This document shows positions 8,668 to 17,031 of a stretch of DNA of 64,000 nucleotides, one piece after another (position 1 is the first letter of the stretch; each line of letters begins with the position of its first letter). The DNA lies in contig NZ_CP121112.1 in assembly GCF_029625295.1 (NCBI RefSeq), forward strand, positions 2,356,001 through 2,420,000, in the 5' to 3' direction. The translations under genes were made by a program, and so were the position numbers. Below the pieces are notes generated by a model. It did not search any database. It saw only the letters and a list, made by a program, of their open reading frames with translations, and was not told the DNA's origin. The stretch is from Flavobacterium gyeonganense. GTDB taxonomy: Bacteria > Bacteroidota > Bacteroidia > Flavobacteriales > Flavobacteriaceae.

Positions 8668-9090
8668 TTGAATACTGCATATTTTCCTAATAATTTTTTA
8701 AGTAATAAAAATTGATAATCAGTTCTTTTTGTTAATTTACAACGATAAGATTCTTATAGTTGAGGAATTTAAGGGAACTAGTGTCTCTGAAAAATAAGTT
8801 TTTTTAATCTAATTTCCAGCCAAAGTAGTCTGAAAAATATAATCGTTTTTGAAGTATTTTCTTTTGGTTTGTTGTCATAGTATACACAAACGAAAGCTTG
8901 ATGAAAAAATCTAAAGAGAGGTCATATTTTGTATCTAAGTTAAAATCTGTACAGAAGTATCTGGTGATTACCTACTGATTTTAAGAAAAAATATAAGACT
9001 AATTTTATTTATATATAGTCTATTTATTTGGATATCAGACTTTAAGAATAAGGTTAGAGGTAATATTTACAAGGAAAAACACATTCATAA
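8668..9090. other. Non-coding gap between the two LRR genes
   Basis: AT-rich sequence with no open frame of note on either strand and no repeat I could recognise. It ends at the terminator of the downstream LRR/LamG gene. Confidence 0.5.
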
Positions 9091-9126
9091 AAAAATCCCG
9101 TTTTCATTATTTGAAACGGGATTTTT
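9091..9126 (-). terminator. Rho-independent terminator of the LamG/LRR gene
   Basis: AAAAATCCCGTTT (9091-9103) pairs with AAACGGGATTTTT (9114-9126). The minus-strand reading ends in a T run. Confidence 0.8.
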
Positions 9127-9144
9127 GGTTTTATGAATTGTAAA

Positions 9145-11325
9145 CTATTCCACTATAACTTTTTTAACAGTGGCAGTATCCTTATTTATTAAGTACACAA
9201 AATAAACTCCTTTTGGCAATCCGGATAAGCTAATTGTATTATTAGAATCGCCTGAGTTCAAAGTAAAAGATTTTACCAATTGTCCTAATGTATTATAAAC
9301 TGTTGCTTTTTCTAACGAAATATTTGCAATAGTAACTTCGTCTTTTGTTGGATTTGGATAGAGTGTTACTTTATCAAAAACAGAATCTTCAATTCCTAAA
9401 GAACAACTTGTAGAGTAAGTAGTTGAAGTCTCTTTAATCTTAGACCAGTTGGTGTTTGAAAAAGCAGCATCGTCTACTTTAATACAGGCAAGTTGATTGA
9501 GTCCAAGAAAAGAAGTAGCGTAGCTTGCAGCGTTTTTTCCGGTCACATTGAGTATAATCATGTTTGTATTATTTCCGTTTTGCAGATTCAAAAATACCAG
9601 AGGATTTGATACAACATATACAATTGTAAGTTTGCTGTTTTTAGATAAATCCAACGACGTAATTTGATTGGAAAACGCAATCAATCTCTCCAAAAGAAGA
9701 TTATAAGAAAGATTCAGATTTGTTATTTGATTGTTACTGCAGTCTAAATTTGTCAGAGATGTGAAATTTTCAATACCCGATAAATCTGTGATGTTACTGT
9801 TTGAAAGGTCTAAAGAAGTAACAGCACTTATATCTGAACTGGAAATTTTGCCATTTAAACCATCGGTATCAATTCCTAAATCAATTAATTTTTGTTCAAA
9901 ATGACTGTCTTTTAATGTTATATATTCTACAGTGCAATTGGTATTATAGGTTGCAGTTGCATCTTTAAAAGTGGCCCAATTAGTATTTGAATATTCTGCA
10001 TCGTCAACCTGAATACAACTTAGATTTGGGTTTTCTGTAAAATTTACCGAATTTTCTAAAAGTAGGTTATTACCATTTTTAAGATTTAAACCCGTCAGGT
10101 TGTTTGAGCTTATATCAAGAACTTTAAGCAATGTGTTTTCAGAAACATCTAACGTAGAAAGTTTATTGTGTGAAATGTTAAGATAAGTTAATTTTTTATT
10201 TTTAGATACATTTAAAGTAGTTAAAATATTTCTCTCTGCATGTATTGCATATATAGAATCATTTTTAGTTAAATTGAGACTTGATAACTTGTTATTTGAT
10301 ATATGAAGATTGCCTAATTTTAAGTTCTTTTCTAAATTTAATAATGAAATTTTGTTATTAGCACAATTTAACTCTCTCAATGAGTCATTTTTAGAAAGAT
10401 TAATAGTAGTCAAATTATTATTCGTACAATTGAAATACTTCAAATCTTCAAAATCTTCAATTCCTGTTAAATCAGAAATATTACTTGATGATACATTCAA
10501 AGATGTTTGAGATTGGATATTCTCTTTTAGAATTTTTCCGTCAGGAATCCCTTCATCAAAGCCCAATTCAATTAATTTGTTTTCAAAATTAAGATCAGGA
10601 ATTAAGGTATATAAGATTGGTTTTGGGGCATTATATATTGCAGTAATTTCCTGTGATGTTAAAACACGATTCCAAATTCCGATATCATCTATAGAACCTT
10701 CAAAGAAATTATTTGATTTATTCTTTCCTATTCTAAAAAGATTTCCAAACCCATTAGTGTACAAATCAGCAGATCCACTTAACTTTAATTGATTATTTAT
10801 ATACAATGAAAAGGTGTTCGTTGGGTCATCAAAGACCATTGCAAAAAATGTCCATTCATTGTTAAAATAATCGTCCTGTGATGAAAAAGTTTTGGAGTCA
10901 AATTGTATGTCTAAATATCCTTTGCGATAAAAACTAATTTTAAACCAATAATTCGGGTCAGATACATTTCCATAGTTCAAAAGACAAAAATCAAGTTCTT
11001 CTGATACATATGGGATATCAGCTTTAAACCATCCCGTAATGGTTCGTGATCCTCCTTTCAAAGGATAGTTTTTTACATCGGCTTCGATATTACTGCTTGT
11101 TCCATTAAAATAATAAGCGCTCCTGCGCTGTCCAAATCTATCTTGGGTTTGTTCAACATCTACAGGAATTCCATGAGAACCATTTCCGCTGATATCATTT
11201 GCATTTCCATTAAATGGATAATAGGCAAGAAGGCCAGCCGAAGGGATATAATCCGGAATATCTGAAGATTGTGCATAAATAGAAAAATTGGCAAGTAAGA
11301 GAATAAAAAGTAGTTTTGTTTTCAT
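9145..11325 (-). CDS. Secreted LamG-like and leucine-rich-repeat protein with T9SS sorting domain
   Basis: The protein is about 726 residues from the ATG at 11325 (MKTKLLFILLLANFSIYAQ signal peptide). An ATG at 11334 is also possible, and the longest frame begins further upstream. Order of parts: a concanavalin/LamG-like domain in the first 230 residues (LLAYYPFNGNANDISGNG, then DDIGIWNRVLTSQEITAIYN); two LRR blocks, each opened by a PDLNFENKLIELGFD-type cap; and a C-terminal T9SS type A domain (LYPNPTKDEVTI...GVYFVYLINKDT...KKVIVE). It is a larger paralogue of the adjacent LRR gene with an added carbohydrate-binding-like domain. The predicted location is the cell surface. The ligand is unknown. 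Confidence 0.85.
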   Translation of the reverse strand: MKTKLLFILLLANFSIYAQSSDIPDYIPSAGLLAYYPFNGNANDISGNGSHGIPVDVEQTQDRFGQRRSAYYFNGTSSNIEADVKNYPLKGGSRTITGWFKADIPYVSEELDFCLLNYGNVSDPNYWFKISFYRKGYLDIQFDSKTFSSQDDYFNNEWTFFAMVFDDPTNTFSLYINNQLKLSGSADLYTNGFGNLFRIGKNKSNNFFEGSIDDIGIWNRVLTSQEITAIYNAPKPILYTLIPDLNFENKLIELGFDEGIPDGKILKENIQSQTSLNVSSSNISDLTGIEDFEDLKYFNCTNNNLTTINLSKNDSLRELNCANNKISLLNLEKNLKLGNLHISNNKLSSLNLTKNDSIYAIHAERNILTTLNVSKNKKLTYLNISHNKLSTLDVSENTLLKVLDISSNNLTGLNLKNGNNLLLENSVNFTENPNLSCIQVDDAEYSNTNWATFKDATATYNTNCTVEYITLKDSHFEQKLIDLGIDTDGLNGKISSSDISAVTSLDLSNSNITDLSGIENFTSLTNLDCSNNQITNLNLSYNLLLERLIAFSNQITSLDLSKNSKLTIVYVVSNPLVFLNLQNGNNTNMIILNVTGKNAASYATSFLGLNQLACIKVDDAAFSNTNWSKIKETSTTYSTSCSLGIEDSVFDKVTLYPNPTKDEVTIANISLEKATVYNTLGQLVKSFTLNSGDSNNTISLSGLPKGVYFVYLINKDTATVKKVIVE

Positions 11326-11538
11326 AAATTTCATTAAGAGTTTCAGTTTGCAATGATACAAATTATAAGTCATTTCCTTATTTAATAAATGTTATATGTC
11401 CAGTTTATAATTGTTTAGGCTAATTTTAAAATATTTATTTCAGAAACAAAATTCATAACACAGTGTTAACAGTTAGTTTTTTGTAACAAAATATCATAAT
11501 TTAGTCCCATCTTTAACTTATATTTTATAATTAGATAC

Positions 11539-13158
11539 ATGAACAATATAAAACCACTTAATTTATCTGCTTTTGCATTACTTGTTTTAGCAGGCTGCAG
11601 TGCCACTTTGCAGGCGCAGGTTTCAGCTTCAAAAGAATTTATAACTGCTCCCGCAGCTGTTGTTAAAAAAGCACCAGTTACTGAAAATGAACTAAAAAGA
11701 TGGAGTCATCTTGATTTAATCAAAGATTCAATTCCTGGAATGAGTGTAGACAAAGCTTATGCTGAATTGCTTCAAGGAAAAACAGGTAAAAAAGTAATTG
11801 TTGGAGTTGTAGATTCAGGAGTTGACATCGAACACGAAGATTTAAAGGGAGTAATATGGACAAATCCAAAGGAAATTCCGGGCAATGGAATCGATGATGA
11901 TAAAAATGGTTACATTGATGACATCAACGGATGGAATTTTCTGGGGGATGTTGTCAACGAAAACCTTGAAATGACCCGTATCGTTAAAAAAGTAGATGAC
12001 GGTTCTGAGCAATATAAACAGGCTTTAGCGCAATACACAGAAAAATATGAAAAAGCGTTAAAAGATAAAGAGCAAGTAGATTTTTTACTGGATGTTCACA
12101 AAACCATACAAACAGCTTTAAATAAAAAAGAATACAAAAGCGAAGATTTAAATTCAATTACTTCAACTGATCCAAAGGTAGCCAGAAGCAAAATGGTAAT
12201 GACACAGATTTTTACCAATGCAGGACCAACATTTAATCCGGAAACTGAATTGGAAGATTACAGAGAACATGTTTATGATGAATTGAATTTCAATTTAAAT
12301 AAAGATTTTGACGGAAGAAAAGTTTTAGGTGATAATGCAGAAGATATAAAAAGCACTAAATACGGAAATAATATTGTATTTGGTCCGGATAAAGAAAAAG
12401 CATTACACGGAACCCATGTTGCCGGAATTATTGCACAGGTTCGTGGTAATAATTTAGGTGGAGACGGAGTTGCAAACAATGTTGAAATTCTGACTGTAAG
12501 AGCGGTTCCTGATGGAGACGAATATGATAAAGATATTGCTTTGGCAATTCGTTATGCGGTTGATAATGGTGCAAAAGTAATTAACGGAAGTTTCGGAAAA
12601 AGCTTCTCACCACATAAACAATGGGTGTATGATGCCATTAAATATGCAGCAAAAAAAGATGTATTGATTGTTCATGCAGCTGGTAACGATGGTTATAATA
12701 TTGATGAGAAGCAAAACATTAATTATCCAAATGACTCTGAAGATAATGTTAAAGAATTTGCAGACAATCTAATTACAATTGGAGCTATTAATAAATCGTA
12801 TGGTCAAAATGTAGTAGCCGGGTTTTCTAATTTTGGAAAATTAAATGTAGATGTTTTTGCTCCGGGTGAAGAAATTTATGCAACAGTCCCAAACAATAAA
12901 TACAAATATTTGCAGGGAACTTCAATGGCATCTCCAAACGCTGCCGGTGTCGCTGCGCTAATTCGTTCCTATTATCCAAAGCTAAAAGCGGCTCAGGTTA
13001 AAAAGATTTTAATGGAATCCGGAGTGGCCCTTCCTGAAAAAGTGGTTTTAGGCGAAGAGAAACCAGAAGCAGTCTCTGCTACAGAATCATCAAAAACTGC
13101 TAAAATGGTTAATGCTTACAATGCTTTATTGATGGCTGAGAAAATGTCAAAAAAATAA
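11539..13158 (+). CDS. Subtilisin-like S8 serine protease, exported
   Basis: The protein is 539 residues. The catalytic triad is D92 in VVDSGVD, H290 in HGTHVAGI and S462 in GTSMASP, with the oxyanion N in HAAGNDG. About 200 residues separate Asp from His, far more than in subtilisin; the insert is rich in Lys and Glu. The N-terminus has a lipobox-like LAGC with C20, followed by SATLQAQ, so it could be a lipoprotein or a plain secreted protein. There is no T9SS domain. The M1 aminopeptidase gene follows 80 bp later beyond a hairpin, so the two exported peptidases are neighbours but probably separately transcribed. Confidence 0.9.
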   Translation: MNNIKPLNLSAFALLVLAGCSATLQAQVSASKEFITAPAAVVKKAPVTENELKRWSHLDLIKDSIPGMSVDKAYAELLQGKTGKKVIVGVVDSGVDIEHEDLKGVIWTNPKEIPGNGIDDDKNGYIDDINGWNFLGDVVNENLEMTRIVKKVDDGSEQYKQALAQYTEKYEKALKDKEQVDFLLDVHKTIQTALNKKEYKSEDLNSITSTDPKVARSKMVMTQIFTNAGPTFNPETELEDYREHVYDELNFNLNKDFDGRKVLGDNAEDIKSTKYGNNIVFGPDKEKALHGTHVAGIIAQVRGNNLGGDGVANNVEILTVRAVPDGDEYDKDIALAIRYAVDNGAKVINGSFGKSFSPHKQWVYDAIKYAAKKDVLIVHAAGNDGYNIDEKQNINYPNDSEDNVKEFADNLITIGAINKSYGQNVVAGFSNFGKLNVDVFAPGEEIYATVPNNKYKYLQGTSMASPNAAGVAALIRSYYPKLKAAQVKKILMESGVALPEKVVLGEEKPEAVSATESSKTAKMVNAYNALLMAEKMSKK

Positions 13159-13180
13159 ATTTTATCGTTTTTAATAATCA

Positions 13181-13224
13181 AACTGCAAGTTTACAAGATC
13201 ACTTTTGTAAACTTGTAGTTTTTT
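13181..13224 (+). terminator. Rho-independent terminator after the S8 protease
   Basis: AACTGCAAGTTTACAA (13181-13196) pairs with TTGTAAACTTGTAGTT (13205-13220), followed by a T run. Confidence 0.75.
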
Positions 13225-13237
13225 AAATAATATCGTA

Positions 13238-15118
13238 ATGAAAAAAATTGCTCTTCTTTCTTTTTTGAGTTTTGGTTTAAATACAGCTTTTGCACAAAAC
13301 ACCCCATACTGGCAGCAGCATGCAGATTATAAAATGGAGGTTTCGATGGATGTAAAAAACTATCAATATAAAGGAAAACAGGAATTGGTTTATACGAATA
13401 ACTCTGCAGATACTTTGCGAAAAGTATTTTATCATTTATTTCCAAATGCTTTTCAGCCGGGAAGTGAAATGGACGCCCGTTTGCATTTTATAAAAGATCC
13501 GGATGGGAGAATGGTAACAAAGACAAAAGGAACTGATGGAAAAGAAGTAAAACAAAGCCGAATAGAAAATCTGAAACCAAATGAAATTGGTTATTTAAAA
13601 ATTACGAACTTTAAACAAGATGGCTCTGTTGCTCAGACAAGAGTTTCGGGAACAATCTTAGAAGTAACTTTGGTAAAACCAATTTTACCGAATTCTAAAT
13701 CGACTTTTACGTTAGATTTTGACGGGCAGGTTCCGGTACAGGTTCGTCGTTCGGGAAGGAATAATTCTGAAGGAGTTGAGCTTTCCATGTCGCAATGGTA
13801 TCCAAAATTAGCTGAATTTGATTTTGAAGGTTGGCATGCTGATCCTTACATTGCAAGGGAATTCCACGGTGTTTGGGGTAATTTTGATGTAAAAATCACC
13901 ATTGATAAAGACTACACGATTGGTGGTTCAGGATATCTGCAGGATAAAAACTCAATTGGTCATGGCTACGAAGATGAAGGAGTAAAAGTGGTTTATCCTA
14001 AAAAAACAAAAACACTTACCTGGCATTTTATCGCGCCAAATGTTCATGATTTTACTTGGGCGGCTGACAAGGAATACACTCATGATATTGTAAAAGGGCC
14101 AAACGATGTTGATTTGCATTTCTTTTACAAAAACAATGAAAAAACCACTGCAAACTGGAAACAACTAGAACCTTTAATGGTAAAGGTGATGGATTACTAC
14201 AATCAAAAAGTTGGATCATATCCGTACAAACAATACTCCTTTATTCAGGGTGGAGATGGCGGAATGGAATATGCCATGTGTACACTGATGTTAGGAAACG
14301 GAACTCTTGAGGGAATCCTCGGAACGGCAACTCACGAATTAGGACATTCCTGGTTTCAGCATATCCTGGCTTCAAATGAGTCAAAGCATCCGTGGATGGA
14401 TGAAGGTTTTACAACCTATATCGAAGACAGTGCTTTGAATGAATTAGCGGGAGATAAAAAAGTCTCAAATCCATTTAAAGGTAATTATGCGGCTTATTAC
14501 AGCTTAGTAAATTCAGGTAAAGAACAGCCTCAGACAACTCATGGTGACCGTTATGACGAAAATAGACCTTACAGTATTTCTTCTTATATCAAAGGAAGTA
14601 TTTTCCTTTCGCAGTTGGAATATGTTATCGGAAAAGAGAATGTTGATGCTACTTTAAAGAGATATTTCAACGATTTTAAATTCAAACATCCAACTCCAAA
14701 CGATATCAAAAGAACGGCTGAAAGAGTTTCAGGAGCAGAATTAGACTGGTATCTGACAGACTGGGCACAAACAACCAATACGATTGATTATGGAATTAAA
14801 GACGTTGCTGATAATTCAGGAAAAGCAATCGTTACTTTAGAAAGAATCGGAAGAATGCCAATGCCAATTGATTTAAAAGTGGATTACACAGACGGGACTT
14901 CCGAGACATTCTATATCCCATTGCGAATGATGAATTTCATTAAACCAAATCCGAATCCAAACGAAAAAAGAACTGTTTTAGAGGATTGGGCCTGGGCACA
15001 GCAAAACTATAGTTTTACAATTGACAAAAACAAAGCGTCAATCAAAAAAATCACTATAGATCCAAGTGGATTAATGGCTGATGTGAAAGCTGCTAATAAT
15101 GTTTTTGAAGTAAAATAA
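13238..15118 (+). CDS. M1-family zinc metallopeptidase, exported
   Basis: The protein is 626 residues with a signal peptide (MKKIALLSFLSFGLNTAFAQ). The zinc motif HELGH (H366, E367, H370) is followed by E389 in WMDEGFTT, giving the gluzincin spacing HExxH-x18-E. The exopeptidase motif GGMEY lies about 25 residues before the zinc site. The N-terminal beta domain (YKMEVSMDVKNYQYKGKQELVYTNNS) is typical of M1. The predicted role is removal of N-terminal residues from peptides in the periplasm or at the surface. It is preceded by a terminator and followed by a strong one, so it is probably monocistronic. Confidence 0.9.
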   Translation: MKKIALLSFLSFGLNTAFAQNTPYWQQHADYKMEVSMDVKNYQYKGKQELVYTNNSADTLRKVFYHLFPNAFQPGSEMDARLHFIKDPDGRMVTKTKGTDGKEVKQSRIENLKPNEIGYLKITNFKQDGSVAQTRVSGTILEVTLVKPILPNSKSTFTLDFDGQVPVQVRRSGRNNSEGVELSMSQWYPKLAEFDFEGWHADPYIAREFHGVWGNFDVKITIDKDYTIGGSGYLQDKNSIGHGYEDEGVKVVYPKKTKTLTWHFIAPNVHDFTWAADKEYTHDIVKGPNDVDLHFFYKNNEKTTANWKQLEPLMVKVMDYYNQKVGSYPYKQYSFIQGGDGGMEYAMCTLMLGNGTLEGILGTATHELGHSWFQHILASNESKHPWMDEGFTTYIEDSALNELAGDKKVSNPFKGNYAAYYSLVNSGKEQPQTTHGDRYDENRPYSISSYIKGSIFLSQLEYVIGKENVDATLKRYFNDFKFKHPTPNDIKRTAERVSGAELDWYLTDWAQTTNTIDYGIKDVADNSGKAIVTLERIGRMPMPIDLKVDYTDGTSETFYIPLRMMNFIKPNPNPNEKRTVLEDWAWAQQNYSFTIDKNKASIKKITIDPSGLMADVKAANNVFEVK

Positions 15119-15136
15119 TCTTCAAGTTAGAATATA

Positions 15137-15171
15137 AAAAGTCCCGTTTAGAAATACTAAACGGGACTTTT
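15137..15171. terminator. Bidirectional rho-independent terminator
   Basis: AAAAGTCCCGTTTA (15137-15150) pairs with TAAACGGGACTTTT (15158-15171). It lies between the convergent M1 peptidase and threonine dehydrogenase genes. Confidence 0.85.
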
Positions 15172-15189
15172 ATTTTAGGATAAGTCAAG

Positions 15190-16128
15190 TTAACCCAAAT
15201 GCTCCAGCATATCTTTTGTCATCGATTCTAAATCAAACTTATGATTCCAGTTCCAGTCTTTTCTGGCATCAGAATCATCAATACTTGCTGGCCAGCTGTC
15301 CGCAATTTTCTGACGGAAATCCGGATTGTAAGTGATTTCAAATTCCGGAATGTGTTTTTTAATTTCAGCCGCAATTTCAGTTGGTGTGAAACTCATAGCA
15401 GCTAAATTATAAGAAGAGTGTATCTTGATTTCTTCAACAGGGGCCTTCATAATATTGATTGTGGCATCAATGGCATCATCCATATACATCATCGGCATTT
15501 TGGTTTCTGATGACAAAAAGCACTCATATTTTTTATCGGCAATAGCTTTATGAAAAATATCAACAGCATAATCTGTAGTTCCGCCTCCGGGAGGCGTTGA
15601 CCAGCTGATTAAACCGGGATAACGGATACTGCGAACATCAACTCCGTAAATATTATGATAGTATTCGCACCATCTCTCGCCGGCTTGTTTACTGATTCCG
15701 TAAACCGTTGAAGGTTCCATAATCGTGTATTGAGGTGTATTTTCTTTTGGGGTTGTGGGACCAAAAACAGCAATGCTGGATGGCCAGAATATCTTCTGAA
15801 TTTTTTTGGCTTTAGCCAGATTCAAAACATGAAATAAAGAGTTCATGTTCAAATCCCAGGCAAAAGCAGGATTTTTTTCGGCTGTTGCAGATAAAAGAGC
15901 GGCCATTAAATAAATGTCAGTAATGTGATGAACTTCTACCAGATGCTCAATTTGATTAAAATCCAAAGCATTAATTACTTCAAACGGACCTGAATTAACC
16001 ACATCTGTATTTAATTTTCTGATATCAGAAGCAATCACATTTTCTGTTCCGTATATTTTACGCAGTTTCAAAGTCAGTTCTGTCCCAATTTGACCACAAG
16101 CACCAATAATTAATATTTTTGGATTCAT
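15190..16128 (-). CDS. L-threonine 3-dehydrogenase, short-chain (epimerase-like) type
   Basis: The protein is 312 residues in the extended SDR fold. The NAD-binding GxxGxxG is G9-A-C-G-Q-I-G15, the active-site Ser lies in WPSSIAVFG (about 117-118), and Y143 and K147 sit in VYGISK. The block RYPGLISW...PPGGGTTDYAVDIF marks the bacterial and archaeal epimerase-like threonine dehydrogenases rather than sugar epimerases. It oxidises L-threonine to 2-amino-3-oxobutyrate with NAD+, which normally feeds glycine formation through a ligase (kbl); no kbl gene is adjacent. A -7 box lies 19 bp upstream of the ATG. Confidence 0.85.
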   Translation of the reverse strand: MNPKILIIGACGQIGTELTLKLRKIYGTENVIASDIRKLNTDVVNSGPFEVINALDFNQIEHLVEVHHITDIYLMAALLSATAEKNPAFAWDLNMNSLFHVLNLAKAKKIQKIFWPSSIAVFGPTTPKENTPQYTIMEPSTVYGISKQAGERWCEYYHNIYGVDVRSIRYPGLISWSTPPGGGTTDYAVDIFHKAIADKKYECFLSSETKMPMMYMDDAIDATINIMKAPVEEIKIHSSYNLAAMSFTPTEIAAEIKKHIPEFEITYNPDFRQKIADSWPASIDDSDARKDWNWNHKFDLESMTKDMLEHLG

Positions 16129-16146
16129 TTAAATAGATTTAAAGAG

Positions 16147-16154
16147 CAAATATA
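16147..16154 (-). promoter_or_regulatory. -7 element of the threonine dehydrogenase gene
   Basis: CAAATATA on the plus strand is TATATTTG on the minus strand, a perfect TAnnTTTG match 19 bp before the start. This implies a very short 5' leader. No clear -33 TTG. Confidence 0.45.
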
Positions 16155-16305
16155 GTTTATTCGTAAATAATGGTTCTTTTTATAATGTTAAATTATGGAT
16201 TTAACAACAAATATTATCAATTTTTGTTTAATTCGTTTCAATGCAGTTTCATTAAGCTTAGATAAAATGGTTGTAAATCAAAATTCATAATTATAAATTT
16301 ACTTG

Positions 16306-16313
16306 TAACTTTG
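16306..16313 (+). promoter_or_regulatory. -7 element upstream of the lipoprotein-mfd pair
   Basis: TAACTTTG matches TAnnTTTG about 110 bp before the lipoprotein start. No TTG at the preferred distance, so confidence is modest. Confidence 0.35.
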
Positions 16314-16422
16314 TAGCTTAATGTTTTACAACGTTGAAATCGCCATTAACAAAAGTTTACTCAGGCAGTAATAAATGAAAGGTGATATCATATAGGGGCA
16401 TTGAAAAATAAATTTAAAATAT

Positions 16423-17031
16423 ATGAAATACAAAATAGCTCTTGTTCTGTTTTTAGTTTTTATACTGAACTCCTGTCAGGATGAAAATGAAAAACGTCTT
16501 GCAGAAAACAAAAAAGAAGCAAAAAAGAAAGAAATCATTTTTAATAATATAAATAAAGAATGGTCATTTATTGACGAACCAATCAATGAAATCTCAGAGA
16601 AAAATGCAACTGACTGGAAAGAGTGGGGAGAATTTTTAAAAGAGCTGGGTGGAAAACCAAGAAAAACGATTGGGGCATTTCAAAAAAAATCTGCTGCTAT
16701 TGCAAAAAAGGCAATGGCATTAAACAATAATATTCCTGCACAATTCAATCAGCCTCAAATCAGAAGCCGAATTTCTATTTTGATTACTAAAGTAAAAATG
16801 ATGGATTTATTCATTCACTTGCAAAAAATTCCGGATGATAAAGTTACTTTTTTAATTGGTGAAATCAATAAAGAATTAGTTTCATTACAAAGACAAATGG
16901 ATAAAATTGTCGAAAAAAGCAAAATTCCGCAAGAAGAAGGGGAGTCCGATTTTTTAAGAATGTTAGATACTGCCCGGGCAATCCCGAATTCGATGCCACC
17001 AATAGATCAAAATTTACCTAAAGTTGAGTAA
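16423..17031 (+). CDS. Uncharacterised lipoprotein upstream of mfd
   Basis: The protein is 202 residues. A signal peptide ends in the lipobox LNSC (C18), so it is probably lipid-anchored. The mature part is highly charged (runs of K and E in residues 22-45) and predicted mostly helical, with repeated hydrophobic heptads such as MMDLFIHLQKIPDDKVTFLIGEINKEL. I do not recognise a known domain. Its stop overlaps the TTG start of mfd by eight bases, which implies co-transcription and perhaps coupled translation, but no functional link with DNA repair is evident. Confidence 0.75.
   Translation: MKYKIALVLFLVFILNSCQDENEKRLAENKKEAKKKEIIFNNINKEWSFIDEPINEISEKNATDWKEWGEFLKELGGKPRKTIGAFQKKSAAIAKKAMALNNNIPAQFNQPQIRSRISILITKVKMMDLFIHLQKIPDDKVTFLIGEINKELVSLQRQMDKIVEKSKIPQEEGESDFLRMLDTARAIPNSMPPIDQNLPKVE

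Noticed and set aside
16306..16422. Riboswitch or tRNA in the leader of the lipoprotein-mfd pair
   Set aside because: No cloverleaf, conserved aptamer core or terminator-antiterminator pair was recognisable.
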